Source of the DNA: Clostridiales bacterium
GTDB taxonomy: Bacteria > Bacillota > Clostridia > Christensenellales > CAG-138
Reading direction: 5' to 3'
Assembly: GCA_024691085.1 (NCBI GenBank)
Contig: JAILNX010000009.1
Span: 1-64,000 of the forward strand
DNA: 64,000 nucleotides
Below the pieces are notes generated by a model. It made no database searches. It saw only the letters and a list, made by a program, of their open reading frames with translations, and was not told where the DNA came from. Both the position numbers and the translations under genes were made by a program. This document shows, piece after piece, positions 16,797-26,683 of the stretch; within the stretch, counting starts at the first letter, position 1, and the number at the start of each line of letters is the position of its first letter.

Positions 16797-18353
16797 ATGA
16801 AAAAAACGATCTCTCTTATTGCGGCGCTGCTGCTTGTACTTGCCGTGCTGCCCGTTTCGGCGCTGCCCCGCATCGAGGCTCCCGTGAGGACTGCGCCCGT
16901 ATTCACCGCCGATACCGTTACCGCTTCGGAGGATCAGGACGTCGAGGTCAGCTTACAGCTTGAAGGCTCCTACGACGCGAACGTCCTTACGGTATTCATT
17001 GACTTCGACAATACGAAGCTCTCCGTTGTATCCATTACTCTCGGCGCGGTCGCGCAGGAATTCCAGAATAACGACGGCTACTGCGTGAACAACGTCCACG
17101 CGAGGCCGGACGGGACCGAATTGATCGCCAACATCGAAAGCCATGTAGGCGTAACGTGCATCGTTCCCGAAGAGACCGTTTCCGTAAACGGCACGGTATT
17201 CACCGTTAAGTTCCACACCGCCGAGGGCCTTCAGACCGGAGACAGCGTTCCCCTTAACGTAGACGTTCAGGTCTTTACGAACCTCGACATGGACAGCGTT
17301 TCCCATCCCATAGAGCATGAGACGTCGGCCGGCGCGGTCAATATCGACAATCACGAGACTTTCACCATCACCTGGAAGAACTGGGACGGCGAGGTGCTCA
17401 AGACCGAAGAGGTCGAGCACGATCAGATCCCCGTCTATACGGGCGATGATCCCGAAAGGCCTGCCGACGATCAGTACACCTACGTGTTCGACGGCTGGAC
17501 GCCCTCGATCGTTCCCGCGACTGAGAACGCGACCTATACCGCCAAGTTCAGGACCGTCACGAATTTCTATCAGATAACCTGGAAGAACTGGGACGGCGAG
17601 GTGCTCAAGACCGATACGCTCGCGTACGGCGCAACTCCCGAATACACGGGCGAGACTCCGACGAAGCCCAAGGACGCCGAGAACACCTATGAGTTCTCCG
17701 GCTGGACGCCCGAGATACAGGCGGTCACCGGAAACGCCGAGTACACCGCGGTGTTCAATCCCCACTTAAGGTCCTACACCGTCACCTGGAAGAACTGGGA
17801 CGGCGAGGTGCTCAAGACCGATACCGTCGAGTACGGCGCTACCCCCGAGTATACGGGAGAGACTCCGACGAAGCCCGAAGACGCCCAGAACACATATGAG
17901 TTCTCCGGCTGGACGCCCGAGATACAGACGGTCACCGGCAACGCCGAATACACCGCTGTATTCAGCGCGGTACCGAAGACGTTTACCGTCACGTTCGTCG
18001 ACGGAATTACCGGCGGGACCATAGCGACCGTTACCGTCGAGTACGGCAAGGACGCCACTCCGCCCGAGGCTCCCGAACACGGCGGCTACATCTTCATCGG
18101 CTGGGAGGGAAGCTTTGAGAACGTCACGGCGGACGTGACCGTTACCGCGAAATACGGCATGCTCGGCGACGTTGACGGCAACGGCAAGGTCGAGGCGACC
18201 GACGCCCTCCTGGCTCTGCGCATGGCGATGAGCATTATCGAAACGCCCGATAACATCCTGATCATCGACGTTGACGGCAATGGCAGGGTCGAGGCCACCG
18301 ACGCGCTTCTGATCCTGCGCTTCGCAATGGGCATCATCACGAGCTTCAATTGA
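16797..18353 (+). CDS. Secreted protein with cohesin, InlB-type repeats and dockerin
   Basis: A 518-residue exported protein. Signal peptide 1-22; cohesin-like beta sandwich about 36-178 (VEVSLQLEGSYDANVLTV, GTVFTVKFHTAEG, PLNVDVQVF); three near-identical ~67-residue repeats about 185-395, each with TWKNWDGEVLKT, YTGETPTKP and FSGWTPEI, plus a diverged fourth (about 396-455); then a type I dockerin (456-518). The dockerin has two calcium-binding segments, DVDGNGKVEATDALLALR and DVDGNGRVEATDALLILR. The repeats resemble the Listeria-Bacteroides/InlB B-repeat. A cohesin and a dockerin in one chain suggests an adaptor scaffold. No sortase or membrane anchor, so it must be held by its dockerin or be released. 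SD GGAGGAA. Confidence 0.85.
   Translation: MKKTISLIAALLLVLAVLPVSALPRIEAPVRTAPVFTADTVTASEDQDVEVSLQLEGSYDANVLTVFIDFDNTKLSVVSITLGAVAQEFQNNDGYCVNNVHARPDGTELIANIESHVGVTCIVPEETVSVNGTVFTVKFHTAEGLQTGDSVPLNVDVQVFTNLDMDSVSHPIEHETSAGAVNIDNHETFTITWKNWDGEVLKTEEVEHDQIPVYTGDDPERPADDQYTYVFDGWTPSIVPATENATYTAKFRTVTNFYQITWKNWDGEVLKTDTLAYGATPEYTGETPTKPKDAENTYEFSGWTPEIQAVTGNAEYTAVFNPHLRSYTVTWKNWDGEVLKTDTVEYGATPEYTGETPTKPEDAQNTYEFSGWTPEIQTVTGNAEYTAVFSAVPKTFTVTFVDGITGGTIATVTVEYGKDATPPEAPEHGGYIFIGWEGSFENVTADVTVTAKYGMLGDVDGNGKVEATDALLALRMAMSIIETPDNILIIDVDGNGRVEATDALLILRFAMGIITSFN
17364..17970 (+). repeat. Three ~205-base coding repeats (InlB-type units)
   Basis: The unit begins at the codons for TWKNWDGEVLKT at about 17370, 17578 and 17785. 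The second and third copies are nearly identical at the DNA level, including synonymous sites, which points to recent duplication or gene conversion. Confidence 0.8.
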
Positions 18354-18370
18354 TCAATGACATACAAAGA

Positions 18371-18402
18371 CCCCGGCTGAGCTCAGCCGGGGTCGTTTTT
18401 TT
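18371..18402. terminator. Terminator between convergent genes
   Basis: CCCCGGCTGA (18371-18380) pairs with TCAGCCGGGG (18383-18392), followed by TCG and seven T residues on the + strand. Confidence 0.85.
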
Positions 18403-18407
18403 GTTCA

Positions 18408-21023
18408 TTATTCCGTGCGCAGGGCGACGACGGGATCCTTCTTTGCCGCGGAGCGGGAGGGGATGAGTCCCGCGACGAGGGTGAGGAGCATGCTTATCGC
18501 AAGGAGCGCCAGGGCGCCCTTCCACGGAAGCGCGGCGACGTTCCTTATCCCGCCCAGGGCGTAGATCAAAGCGTTTATCGGGATCGTGAGAAGCTCGGTA
18601 ATAAGGAGTCCCATAATGCCCGAGATGAATCCGATTATCAGCGTTTCCGCGTTGAACACGCGCGAGACGTCTCGCTTCGACGCGCCTATCGAGCGGAGCA
18701 CGCCTATCTCCTTCGTGCGCTCGAGCACGGAGATGTTGGTGATGACGCCTATCATTATCGACGAGACCACGAGCGATACGGCGACGAAAGCGATGAGCAC
18801 GTAGGTTATCACGTTGATTATGGTCGATACCGAGCTCATCAGAAGCCCGACGTAGTCCGTATAGGTGATCACACGCCAGTCCTCGCCGAGCGCCTTCGCA
18901 GAATCGTTGTAGCCGTCGATGAGCGCCTTTATATCGTCCTTCGACTCGAAGTCTACGGGATAGATGACTATCGCGGAAGGCTTTTTAAGGTCGTTCACGC
19001 CGAGCGTCTTAAGGTTACCGTCGTACGTGTTCTTCGTGCCCTCAGGCATTATCGCGTCGCGGAACCGCGCGATAAGCTCCTCGTCCGTCATGTAGTCGAG
19101 ATACGGCAGTATCTGCGCCTGCGTCTCCTCGGGCAGGGTGCTTATGTAGTTAAGAACGTCCTCGCGCGTGGGCGAGTATTTGGACATATCGAAGGGGTAC
19201 CCCGTGAACACGTCCGTGTCGGGGTCGGCCTTCTGCGCCTTTACGACGGGGGAGGCGTTGATCGCGCCGATCGCGTATTCGGTCAGGGCGTGGGTGTAGA
19301 ACACGGTGCCGTTCAGAGCCGTCGCCGCCGCGTCCTCCTTCGGACGGATTATGCCGACGATCTTAAGCTGTACGCCGGCCTTCGCGATTATATCGTCGAT
19401 GTCGGAATCGAGCCTCATATCCCGCCAGACGCCGTTTCCGTCCTCCTCGTAGAAATCGGTGGGGAGGAGGAGCATGAACTTAAGCGCTAAAAGCTCCTCA
19501 TAGGTGAAAACGAGCTGCTCCTCGAGCACGGACTCGCCGTTCATGACCTTTTCCATAAGCCCGTCGAGGTTCGCCTGGTCGCGGAGCCCCAGCGTGTAAA
19601 GATCGAAATCGCCGAGCTGGTTGTACTTGTCGACCTTCAAGACCAGCTCGAACGCGTTCTCGGGCCAGCGGCCGCAGAGCATATCGTACTGCGTCTCGAG
19701 GAGCGGCACGTTGTCGATCATCTCGCCGAACACCTCGCGGTTCGAGAAGCTCATCATGCTCGAGAACGACTGCCCGAACATGCGCTCGTAGACTATTCCC
19801 GGGTTCGCCTGCGCGGTGCCGTAGGGCGAGCTCTGATTATAGATGAACATATCGACGGAGTACCTGTACTGCACGCCGTTCGACTTTTCCGCGATACCGC
19901 TTCCGTCGGTCTCGAGGTACTCCCTGAACGCTGCGAGGTCGTTCCTGCGCGTCTTGGAGTTCATAAGTTCCAGTCCCTCGGAGATATGCCCGTTGGAGTA
20001 GATCTTGCCGTCCTCGCGGTTTTCCTCGGGACGGGTGTCCTTCTCCCCACGGTCGAACATGGCGGAAAGATCCATCACGTCCTCCTCGATCGTGAGGGGA
20101 TAGTTCGAAAGCGTATCCTCCTGCACGCGGTCGATATAGTGCTGGAAGCCGTCCGATATGGAGAGTATCAGCGCGATGCCGATTATGCCGATGCTGCCCG
20201 CGAAGGCCGTAAGTATAGTCCTGCCCTTCTTCGTCATAAGGTTGTTAAGGCTTAACGAGAGCGCCGTGAGGAAGCTCATGGATACGCGGCTGTTTTCGCC
20301 CCGCTTTGCGCGATCCGTTATCCCGCTTTCCTTAGGGGACTTCTTCGGCGCGTTCGCGTCGTCGCTCACGACGAGACCGTCGAGGAGCCGTATTATCCTC
20401 GTCGCGTAGGTTGAGGCGAGCTCAGAATTGTGCGTGACCATTATTACGAGGCGGTCCCTCGCGACCTCGGAAAGCAGCTCCATTATCTGGACGCTCGTTT
20501 CGGAATCGAGCGCGCCGGTCGGCTCGTCCGCGAGGATTATCTCGGGATCGTTCACGAGCGCGCGGGCGATGGCGACGCGCTGCATCTGTCCGCCGGAGAG
20601 CTGGTTGGGCTTCTTGTTTATCTGATCGGCAAGGCCGACCTTTGTAAGCGCCTCCGTTGCGCGCCTCTTCCGCTCCGCCTTCGATACGCCCGAAAGCGTC
20701 AGCGCGAGCTCGACGTTCGCGAGCACCGTCTGGTGGGGGATGAGGTTGTAGCTCTGGAAAACGAAGCCGACGGAGTGGTTGCGGTAGGCGTCCCAGTCGC
20801 GGTCGCGGTAGGTCCTCGTCGATTTGCCGTTTATCACAAGGTCGCCGTCCGTATAGCGGTCGAGCCCGCCGATAATGTTGAGGAGCGTCGTCTTGCCGCA
20901 GCCCGACGGCCCCAGTATCGCCGCGAACTCGTTCTCCGAAAACTCGATATCGACGCCCTTAAGGGCGTGCACCGGCTCGTCGAACGAGGCGTAATCCTTT
21001 TTGATTCCCGTTAATTTAAGCAT
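18408..21023 (-). CDS. MacB-like ABC transporter: ATPase fused to FtsX-type permease
   Basis: An 871-residue fusion. The N-terminal ATPase (1-225) has [10 protein letters not shown] near residue 38, LSGGQMQR near 141 and [12 protein letters not shown] near 160. After a linker comes a membrane helix (about 265-285), a long extracytoplasmic domain (about 290-700) and three C-terminal helices of the FtsX type ending in [19 protein letters not shown]. This is the layout of the single-chain MacB/LolCDE-related mechanotransmission transporters of Bacillota. The start at 21023 is preceded by GCGGAGA; the TTG five codons earlier lies inside that site. Substrate unknown; peptide or lipoprotein handling is possible. 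Confidence 0.9.
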   Translation of the reverse strand: MLKLTGIKKDYASFDEPVHALKGVDIEFSENEFAAILGPSGCGKTTLLNIIGGLDRYTDGDLVINGKSTRTYRDRDWDAYRNHSVGFVFQSYNLIPHQTVLANVELALTLSGVSKAERKRRATEALTKVGLADQINKKPNQLSGGQMQRVAIARALVNDPEIILADEPTGALDSETSVQIMELLSEVARDRLVIMVTHNSELASTYATRIIRLLDGLVVSDDANAPKKSPKESGITDRAKRGENSRVSMSFLTALSLSLNNLMTKKGRTILTAFAGSIGIIGIALILSISDGFQHYIDRVQEDTLSNYPLTIEEDVMDLSAMFDRGEKDTRPEENREDGKIYSNGHISEGLELMNSKTRRNDLAAFREYLETDGSGIAEKSNGVQYRYSVDMFIYNQSSPYGTAQANPGIVYERMFGQSFSSMMSFSNREVFGEMIDNVPLLETQYDMLCGRWPENAFELVLKVDKYNQLGDFDLYTLGLRDQANLDGLMEKVMNGESVLEEQLVFTYEELLALKFMLLLPTDFYEEDGNGVWRDMRLDSDIDDIIAKAGVQLKIVGIIRPKEDAAATALNGTVFYTHALTEYAIGAINASPVVKAQKADPDTDVFTGYPFDMSKYSPTREDVLNYISTLPEETQAQILPYLDYMTDEELIARFRDAIMPEGTKNTYDGNLKTLGVNDLKKPSAIVIYPVDFESKDDIKALIDGYNDSAKALGEDWRVITYTDYVGLLMSSVSTIINVITYVLIAFVAVSLVVSSIMIGVITNISVLERTKEIGVLRSIGASKRDVSRVFNAETLIIGFISGIMGLLITELLTIPINALIYALGGIRNVAALPWKGALALLAISMLLTLVAGLIPSRSAAKKDPVVALRTE

Positions 21024-21163
21024 AAGCTGTCTCCGCAAGTATTATTTGGAACTATAATAATACATTTTTGCCCGAATGTGAATACCCGATCCGATTTTTT
21101 TGATTTTCGCTGCGGTTTTTATGCGTTATGCGCTTCTTCCTTGGGGAATCCTTGAGATACAAG

Positions 21164-21190
21164 AAAAAAACAGCCCCGTAAAAACGGGGC
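21164..21190 (-). terminator. Rho-independent terminator of the MFS-pcp operon
   Basis: On the minus strand GCCCCGT and ACGGGGC (21173-21190) form a stem followed by CTG and seven T residues (complement of 21164-21170). Confidence 0.88.
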
Positions 21191-21205
21191 CGCTCAGTTT
21201 TTTTA

Positions 21206-21817
21206 TTACAGCGATTCCGCGACCGTCCTTACAGCCGCGAGTATGCCGCAGAGTATCGCGTCCTCATCCATGAACGGCAGATTCCCGCGCCCGGGAACGC
21301 CCTCGACCTGTTCGCGGACGAACGGCACGTGGATGAATCCGGTCGGGACGCATCCCCCGTTATGGGCGAGCATGGAGTAGAGAACGGAGTTGCACACGTA
21401 CTCTCCCGCGTCGCGGGAGACCTCCGCCGCTATCCCCTCCTTACGGATCGCTGTGACGATACCGTCAAGGGGGAGGGTGGAATAGAGCTCTGCCGCGCCT
21501 CCCGGGACGATCTCACGGTTCACGGGCGAGAAGCCCGCGTTGTCGGGGATCCTCGCGTTCATTATGTTCCGTCCGACCGCTTCGGGCGTTATCGCGCTCC
21601 TGCCGCCCGCCTGACCGAGCATGACGACGGCGGCGGGGGAGACGGCGTCGAACCTGCCGCATACCATCTGCGCCGCCCTTTTGAACTCGACGGGAAGGAG
21701 GAGTTTTTCGATCCCGAACCCGCAGATCTTATCCGGAAGCTCGCCGAGCACCCGTTCGGTGGGGTTCATACTGTCCCCGCCGAAGGGCTCGAATGCGGTT
21801 ACGAGAAGCGTTTCCAT
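21206..21817 (-). CDS. pcp: Pyroglutamyl-peptidase I
   Basis: A 203-residue C15 cysteine peptidase that removes N-terminal pyroglutamate. The N-terminus LLVTAFEPFGGDSMNPTE is diagnostic. The triad is visible as the glutamate in TPEAVGRN near residue 79, the cysteine in GEYVCNSVLYS near residue 142 and the histidine in GFIHVPF near residue 163. It starts one base after the stop of the MFS transporter gene, so the two are co-transcribed; uptake of a peptide-derived compound by the transporter is possible but unproven. Confidence 0.93.
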   Translation of the reverse strand: METLLVTAFEPFGGDSMNPTERVLGELPDKICGFGIEKLLLPVEFKRAAQMVCGRFDAVSPAAVVMLGQAGGRSAITPEAVGRNIMNARIPDNAGFSPVNREIVPGGAAELYSTLPLDGIVTAIRKEGIAAEVSRDAGEYVCNSVLYSMLAHNGGCVPTGFIHVPFVREQVEGVPGRGNLPFMDEDAILCGILAAVRTVAESL

Positions 21818-21818
21818 A

Positions 21819-23369
21819 TCAGTCGCCGACGTCCAGCGCCTCCAGACCTTTCTTCGCCGCGGGCTTGTTGTCGCCGTGTTTGACGAAGAGCATCGTCACG
21901 AACGCGAGCGCCACGAAGCAGACCGCGTAGGGGAAGAGTATGCTCAATCCGAACGCGTCCATAAGGAAGCCGGAGAGTATCGGGGTGAGCACCTGCGCCG
22001 CCATGGACGCGGTGTAGTAATAGCCGGTGTACCTTCCGACGTTGCCGCCCCTCGCGAGCTCAACGACCATCGGGAAGGAGTTGACGTTGATGGTCGCCCA
22101 GCCGATGCCGGCGAGAGCGAACATGCAGTTCATAAGTATCGCGGGGCTTCCCGCGCGGAGGAACGCCGCCACGAGGAAGGATACGGTCAGCATCACGACG
22201 CCCGCGAGGATCGCCTTTTTCCTTCCGATCTTCGAGGAGATTATGCCGACGGGGAGGTAGGAGATTATCGCCGCCGCCTGCGCGATTATGAGCGTCATGT
22301 TGTAGTCGAGGTTCAGGACCTTGCCGGCGTAGACGGAGTACTTGCTTGTTACGGCGTTATAGCCGAAGAACCAGAGAGCGACCGAAGCGAGGATCAGTAT
22401 GAGCGAAGTAAGCTCGCCTTTCGTGAGCTTTCTCGAGCCGGAGCCGTCGTCGTCGGCGCTGTCGTCGACGCCGAATTTTTTGGAATCCTCCTCCATCTCG
22501 CGGACGAACTTCGGTTCCTTGACCGTGATGAGGAATATGATAAGAGCGATCACCATTACCGCGGCGATCACGGAGAAGAACGTGATATAGCTCATCATCT
22601 CGTTCTGCGCCTTGCCGGTGCCGAACACCATGCCGAGCACGAGCACGAGTATGCCGCCGAACGAGCCCATGAGGTTGATGACCGCGTTCGCCTTGGAGCG
22701 GAGCGGCTTTATCGTGACGTCGGGCATCAGTGCGACGGCGGGGGAGCGGAAGGTGCTCATCGCGACGAGCGTGACGAGGAGCGCCGACATGAACAGCACG
22801 AGTATCAGCCTGTTGTTAGCGGTGGTCTTGGCGGCGTAGGCCTGACGGGCGGGCACGTAATAGGTGTCCCAGATCTCTGCGGCTTCCTTATCGCCCTCTG
22901 CGACGCGCTGACCTATTGATCTCATCTCCTCCTCGGAATACTTCTCTGAAAGCACGTATTCCTCGCCGTCATGAGTCTTCAGCTTGGCGGTTATGATGTC
23001 CTCATGCTGATAGAGCGCGCCGACGCCCTTGCCGTCGACGTACGCCTCGGGCTCGAGCTTATTGAGCTGAGCGTTGTCGATGAACGAAAGGCCGACGAAC
23101 GCGATGACGGCGACGATCGTACCCACGATGATGAACGGCGTCCTTTTGCCGAAGCGGGAACGGCACTTGTCGGAGAACGTGCCGAAGAGCGGCAGCATGA
23201 ACAGCGCGAGCACGTTGTCGAGAGCCATTATGACGCCCGACCAGCCCTGCGCCATGCCGAATTTATCCGTAAGTATCTTCGGGATGATGCTGTCGTACGC
23301 CTGCCAGAAGGCGCAGATGAGGAAGAATGCGAAACCGACGCATATCGTGCGCCAATAATTGAGCTTCAT
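21819..23369 (-). CDS. MFS transporter, SLC45/sugar-proton-like
   Basis: A 516-residue permease with about twelve membrane helices. The N-terminus MKLNYWRTICVGFAFFLICAF and the loop GTFSDKCRSRFGKRTPFIIVG match the MFS loop-2/3 motif as it appears in SLC45-like and GPH-like transporters. A long hydrophilic stretch (about residues 105-180) separates helices 3 and 4 and is predicted extracytoplasmic. GGAGGG, 7 bases upstream, sets the start at 23369 rather than 23384. The pcp gene follows directly. The substrate is not clear; sugars are the family guess. Confidence 0.85.
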   Translation of the reverse strand: MKLNYWRTICVGFAFFLICAFWQAYDSIIPKILTDKFGMAQGWSGVIMALDNVLALFMLPLFGTFSDKCRSRFGKRTPFIIVGTIVAVIAFVGLSFIDNAQLNKLEPEAYVDGKGVGALYQHEDIITAKLKTHDGEEYVLSEKYSEEEMRSIGQRVAEGDKEAAEIWDTYYVPARQAYAAKTTANNRLILVLFMSALLVTLVAMSTFRSPAVALMPDVTIKPLRSKANAVINLMGSFGGILVLVLGMVFGTGKAQNEMMSYITFFSVIAAVMVIALIIFLITVKEPKFVREMEEDSKKFGVDDSADDDGSGSRKLTKGELTSLILILASVALWFFGYNAVTSKYSVYAGKVLNLDYNMTLIIAQAAAIISYLPVGIISSKIGRKKAILAGVVMLTVSFLVAAFLRAGSPAILMNCMFALAGIGWATINVNSFPMVVELARGGNVGRYTGYYYTASMAAQVLTPILSGFLMDAFGLSILFPYAVCFVALAFVTMLFVKHGDNKPAAKKGLEALDVGD

Positions 23370-23464
23370 GACTTTACCCTCCATGTGGATTTCTGATCCA
23401 TTTTACCACATTTTCCCATACATTACAACAGAATACGGCTATAAAAAGAAACCGAAAAATATGC

Positions 23465-23493
23465 TTGACAGTTTTCACTTTAAGAGATATAAT
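23465..23493 (+). promoter_or_regulatory. Promoter of the T-box/valS transcript
   Basis: A consensus TTGACA (23465-23470), 17-base spacer and TATAAT (23488-23493). Confidence 0.88.
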
Positions 23494-23498
23494 CGATT

Positions 23499-23750
23499 TT
23501 CAGAGGCGGATCTTCCGCCTGAATGAATATTACTCCGTTTTGATCCGGGAGGAGTAGCGAGGAACCGGTGCCAGTTAGAGAGGCGGGTAAGGTGAAAGCC
23601 GCCGGCAGAAGGCTTCGTGAAGGTCGTCCGGGGAGCGGGGCCGGGTTCGCCCGTTAAAGCGTTTTCAAGTGGAGCGGATATTCCGCTCAACAAAGGTGGT
23701 ACCACGAGCGGCCCTTCTCGTCCTTTGGCGAGGAGGGCTATAAAATTTTT
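23499..23750 (+). promoter_or_regulatory. T-box riboswitch controlling valS
   Basis: The leader has the stem I region with GGAGGAGTAGCGAGGA, and the invariant T-box sequence AAGGTGGTACCACG at 23693-23706, which pairs with the tRNA acceptor end. This is followed by a competing terminator: GCCCTTCTCG (23711-23720) with CGAGGAGGGC (23729-23738), then an A/T-rich tail with five T residues. Uncharged tRNA-Val should stabilise the antiterminator and allow valS transcription. A GTC triplet near 23625 is a candidate specifier, but I could not fold stem I rigorously. Confidence 0.92.
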
Positions 23751-23761
23751 GGAGGTACACC

Positions 23762-23841
23762 GAGTTTGAAAACAGGTTTTCAAACTCTGCGCTTTTGCCC
23801 CTGCGGCGATACCGAAGCGCCGCAGTTTTGCTCCGCAAAAC
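23762..23841 (+). other. Three consecutive hairpins in the valS leader after the T-box terminator
   Basis: Inverted repeats at 23762-23773/23776-23787 (12 bases per arm), 23801-23808/23818-23825 (CTGCGGCG/CGCCGCAG) and 23825-23831/23835-23841 (GTTTTGC/GCAAAAC) lie between the T-box terminator and the valS ribosome site. Confidence 0.55.
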
Positions 23842-23878
23842 CGGCAGAACCGCTCTCCTCAGAGAAATGGAGGAAAAA

Positions 23879-26533
23879 ATGAACGACAATCACAATGGCA
23901 TTGAGGAAATGCCGAAGACCTACGATCCCTCCCAGGTGGAGGACAGGCTTTACAAAAAGTGGGAGGAGTCCGGATATTTCCATTCCGCTCCCAACCCCGA
24001 CAAGAAGCCCTATACGATCGTGATACCGCCGCCCAACATAACGGGGCAGCTCCACATGGGTCACGCCCTCGACGAGACCATGCAGGATATCCTTATCCGC
24101 TATAAGCGTATGTGCGGCTATGAGACCCTGTGGCTTCCCGGCACGGATCACGCGTCGATCGCGACCGAGGTAAAGATCGTCGAGCGCATGGCGAAGGAAG
24201 GTCTCACGAAGAAGGACGTCGGCCGCGCCGAGTTCTTAAGACGCGCGTGGGCGTGGAGAGACGAGTTCGGCGGCAGGATAGTCCGCCAGCTAAGGAAGCT
24301 CGGCTCCTCCTGCGACTGGGACCGCGAGCGCTTCACGATGGACGAAGGCTGTTCCCGCGCCGTTCAGAAGGTCTTCATCGACCTTTACAACAAGGGCATG
24401 ATCTACCGCGGAGACCGCATCGTCAACTGGTGTCCGCACTGCAGGACCGCCATCTCGAACGCCGAGGTGGAGTTTGAGGAGCAGCCTTCGAATCTGTGGC
24501 ACGTGCGCTACGACGCGCCCGACAAGAGCTATTCCATCACCGTCGCGACGACGCGTCCCGAGACGATACTCGGCGATACGGGCATCGCGGTCAATCCGAA
24601 GGACGAGCGCTATTTTGACATAGTCGGCAAGACCGTGGTCGTGCCGGTCGTGGGGCGCGAGATACCCATCGTCGCGGACGAATACGTCGAGATGGATTTC
24701 GGCACCGGCGCCGTGAAGATCACCCCCTCGCACGATCCCAACGATTTCGAGGTCGGCATAAGGACGGGACTTCCGCGCATGTGCGTGTTCACCGAGGACG
24801 GACATATCAACGAGCTCGGCGGAAAATACGCGGGACTTACCACGAAGGAGTGCCGCAAGGTCTTCGTCGAGGATCTCGAAAAGGCGGGTAATCTTGTAAA
24901 GATAGAGCCCTACACGCATAACGTCGGGACCTGCTACCGCTGCCACACCACCATCGAGCCGATGGTCTCGAAGCAGTGGTTTGTCGCGATAAAGGATCTT
25001 GCCGAGCCCGCCATAAAGGCGGTGGAGGAAGGCCGCGTGAAGTTCGTGCCCGAAAGGTACGTGCAGACCTATTATAACTGGATGTACAACATAAAGGACT
25101 GGTGCATCTCGCGCCAGCTCTGGTGGGGACACCGCATACCGGCCTACTACTGCGACGACTGCGGCGAGACCGTCGTTTCCGATCACGCTCCCGACAGGTG
25201 CCCGAAGTGCGGCGGAACTATGCATCAGGACGAGGACGTGCTCGATACCTGGTTCTCCTCCGGCATGTGGCCGTTCTCGACGCTCGGCTGGCCCGAAAAG
25301 ACCGAGGAGCTTAAGTATTACTACCCTACCTCCACGCTCTCCACGGGCTGCGATCTCATATTCTTCTGGATCGCCCGCATGATAATGTTCGGGCTCTACG
25401 CGATGGGCGACGTCCCGTTCGACCACGTGTTCATACACGGCATGGTGCGCGACGAGCTGGGCAGGAAGATGTCGAAGTCCCTCGGCAACGGCATCGATCC
25501 CCTTGAGATAATCAAGGATTACGGCGCGGATTCCTTACGTTTCTCGTTGACCTCCGGCACCGCCGCGGGCACCGATATGCGCTTCCAGATAAAGAAGGTC
25601 GAGGCGGCGAGGAACTTCTGCAACAAGGTCTACAACGCGTCCCGCTTCGTCATGATGAACCTCGGCGATGAGCCGATCGGGGATATCGATTTAACAAAGC
25701 TCGACGTCGCCGACAAGTGGATACTCCACCGTCTGAACGCCGTCATAAGCGAGGAGACCGCGAACATCGACGCGTTCGACCTGAACCTTGCCGTGGAGAA
25801 GATCTACAGCTTCATCTGGACGGAGCTCTGCGACTGGTACATCGAGATGGCGAAGCCGAGGCTCTACGGCGAGGACGAGGAGGCGAAGAGGAACGTTCGC
25901 ACGATACTCGTGCGCGTGCTCTCCGATTCCATGAAGCTCCTGCACCCGTTCATGCCCTTTATCACCGAAGACATCTACACGAGGCTGCCGAACGCATCGG
26001 AAACGATAATGCTCGCGAGCTGGCCGAAATACGAGGAACGCTTTGACTTTAAGGATGAGGCCGAGGCGATGGACGGCATCATGGAGCTCGTCCGCTCGAT
26101 AAGGAACGTGAGAGCCGAGATGAACGTCCCGCCCGCAAAGCGCGCGCATATGTTCATCGTGACGGCGGAGAAGAACGCCGCCGCGGTGAGGGAGGCGGCT
26201 CCCTACTTCAACAAGCTCGCCGGCGCGTCCGACGTGACGGTACAGCTTGATAAGGAAGGCATCGCGCCCGACGCGGTCAGCGTCGTTTCGCCGATCGGCG
26301 ACGCGTTCATCCCGCTGAACGAGCTCATCGATATCGAGAAGGAGCTCGCGAGGCTCGAGAAGGAGCGCGCGAGGGTCGAGGGCGAGATAAAGCGCGCCGA
26401 GGGCAAGCTCTCCAATCCCGGCTTTACGGCGAAGGCTCCCGAAAAGGTCGTGAACGAGGAGCGCGCGAAGCTCGCCGCCAACAAAGAGCTTTACGAAAAG
26501 CTCTTAAAGAGGATGAACGAGCTGAAAAAATAA
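23879..26533 (+). CDS. valS: Valyl-tRNA synthetase
   Basis: An 884-residue class I synthetase that charges tRNA-Val. The HIGH motif appears in PPPNITGQLHMGHAL near residue 47 and KMSKS in GRKMSKSLGNG near residue 527. A zinc-ribbon-like CDDCGE...CPKCGG lies near 425-445, followed by the anticodon-binding domain and a C-terminal coiled-coil arm (ELARLEKERARVEGEIKRAE) typical of ValRS. The open frame extends to 23795, but GGAGG at 23869-23873 sets the start at the ATG of MNDNHNGIEE. Controlled by the T-box upstream and ended by a terminator. Confidence 0.96.
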   Translation: MNDNHNGIEEMPKTYDPSQVEDRLYKKWEESGYFHSAPNPDKKPYTIVIPPPNITGQLHMGHALDETMQDILIRYKRMCGYETLWLPGTDHASIATEVKIVERMAKEGLTKKDVGRAEFLRRAWAWRDEFGGRIVRQLRKLGSSCDWDRERFTMDEGCSRAVQKVFIDLYNKGMIYRGDRIVNWCPHCRTAISNAEVEFEEQPSNLWHVRYDAPDKSYSITVATTRPETILGDTGIAVNPKDERYFDIVGKTVVVPVVGREIPIVADEYVEMDFGTGAVKITPSHDPNDFEVGIRTGLPRMCVFTEDGHINELGGKYAGLTTKECRKVFVEDLEKAGNLVKIEPYTHNVGTCYRCHTTIEPMVSKQWFVAIKDLAEPAIKAVEEGRVKFVPERYVQTYYNWMYNIKDWCISRQLWWGHRIPAYYCDDCGETVVSDHAPDRCPKCGGTMHQDEDVLDTWFSSGMWPFSTLGWPEKTEELKYYYPTSTLSTGCDLIFFWIARMIMFGLYAMGDVPFDHVFIHGMVRDELGRKMSKSLGNGIDPLEIIKDYGADSLRFSLTSGTAAGTDMRFQIKKVEAARNFCNKVYNASRFVMMNLGDEPIGDIDLTKLDVADKWILHRLNAVISEETANIDAFDLNLAVEKIYSFIWTELCDWYIEMAKPRLYGEDEEAKRNVRTILVRVLSDSMKLLHPFMPFITEDIYTRLPNASETIMLASWPKYEERFDFKDEAEAMDGIMELVRSIRNVRAEMNVPPAKRAHMFIVTAEKNAAAVREAAPYFNKLAGASDVTVQLDKEGIAPDAVSVVSPIGDAFIPLNELIDIEKELARLEKERARVEGEIKRAEGKLSNPGFTAKAPEKVVNEERAKLAANKELYEKLLKRMNELKK

Positions 26534-26547
26534 ACCGCCTAACAACA

Positions 26548-26576
26548 AAGCCGTGTTTTGAAAACACGGCTTTTTC
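26548..26576 (+). terminator. Terminator after valS
   Basis: AAAGCCGTGTTTT (26548-26559/60) and AAAACACGGCTTT (26561-26573) form a near-perfect palindrome followed by T residues. Confidence 0.85.
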
Positions 26577-26619
26577 CTTTGTTTCTAAAAGAAAACACAA
26601 AATATATTGTCGATTCGCA

Positions 26620-26648
26620 TTGAATTAAGGGCAAATTAGTATTATATT
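26620..26648 (+). promoter_or_regulatory. Promoter of the polysaccharide deacetylase gene
   Basis: TTGAAT (26620-26625) and TATATT (26643-26648) with a 17-base spacer. Confidence 0.6.
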
Positions 26649-26683
26649 GTTTGTAAGAAATTAAATAAGAAGGTCTTTGATCT

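Noticed and set aside
24290..25438. 382-codon minus-strand frame inside valS
   Set aside because: It is antisense to a clear synthetase gene and shows the His/Val/Arg-rich composition of shadow frames in GC-rich DNA.
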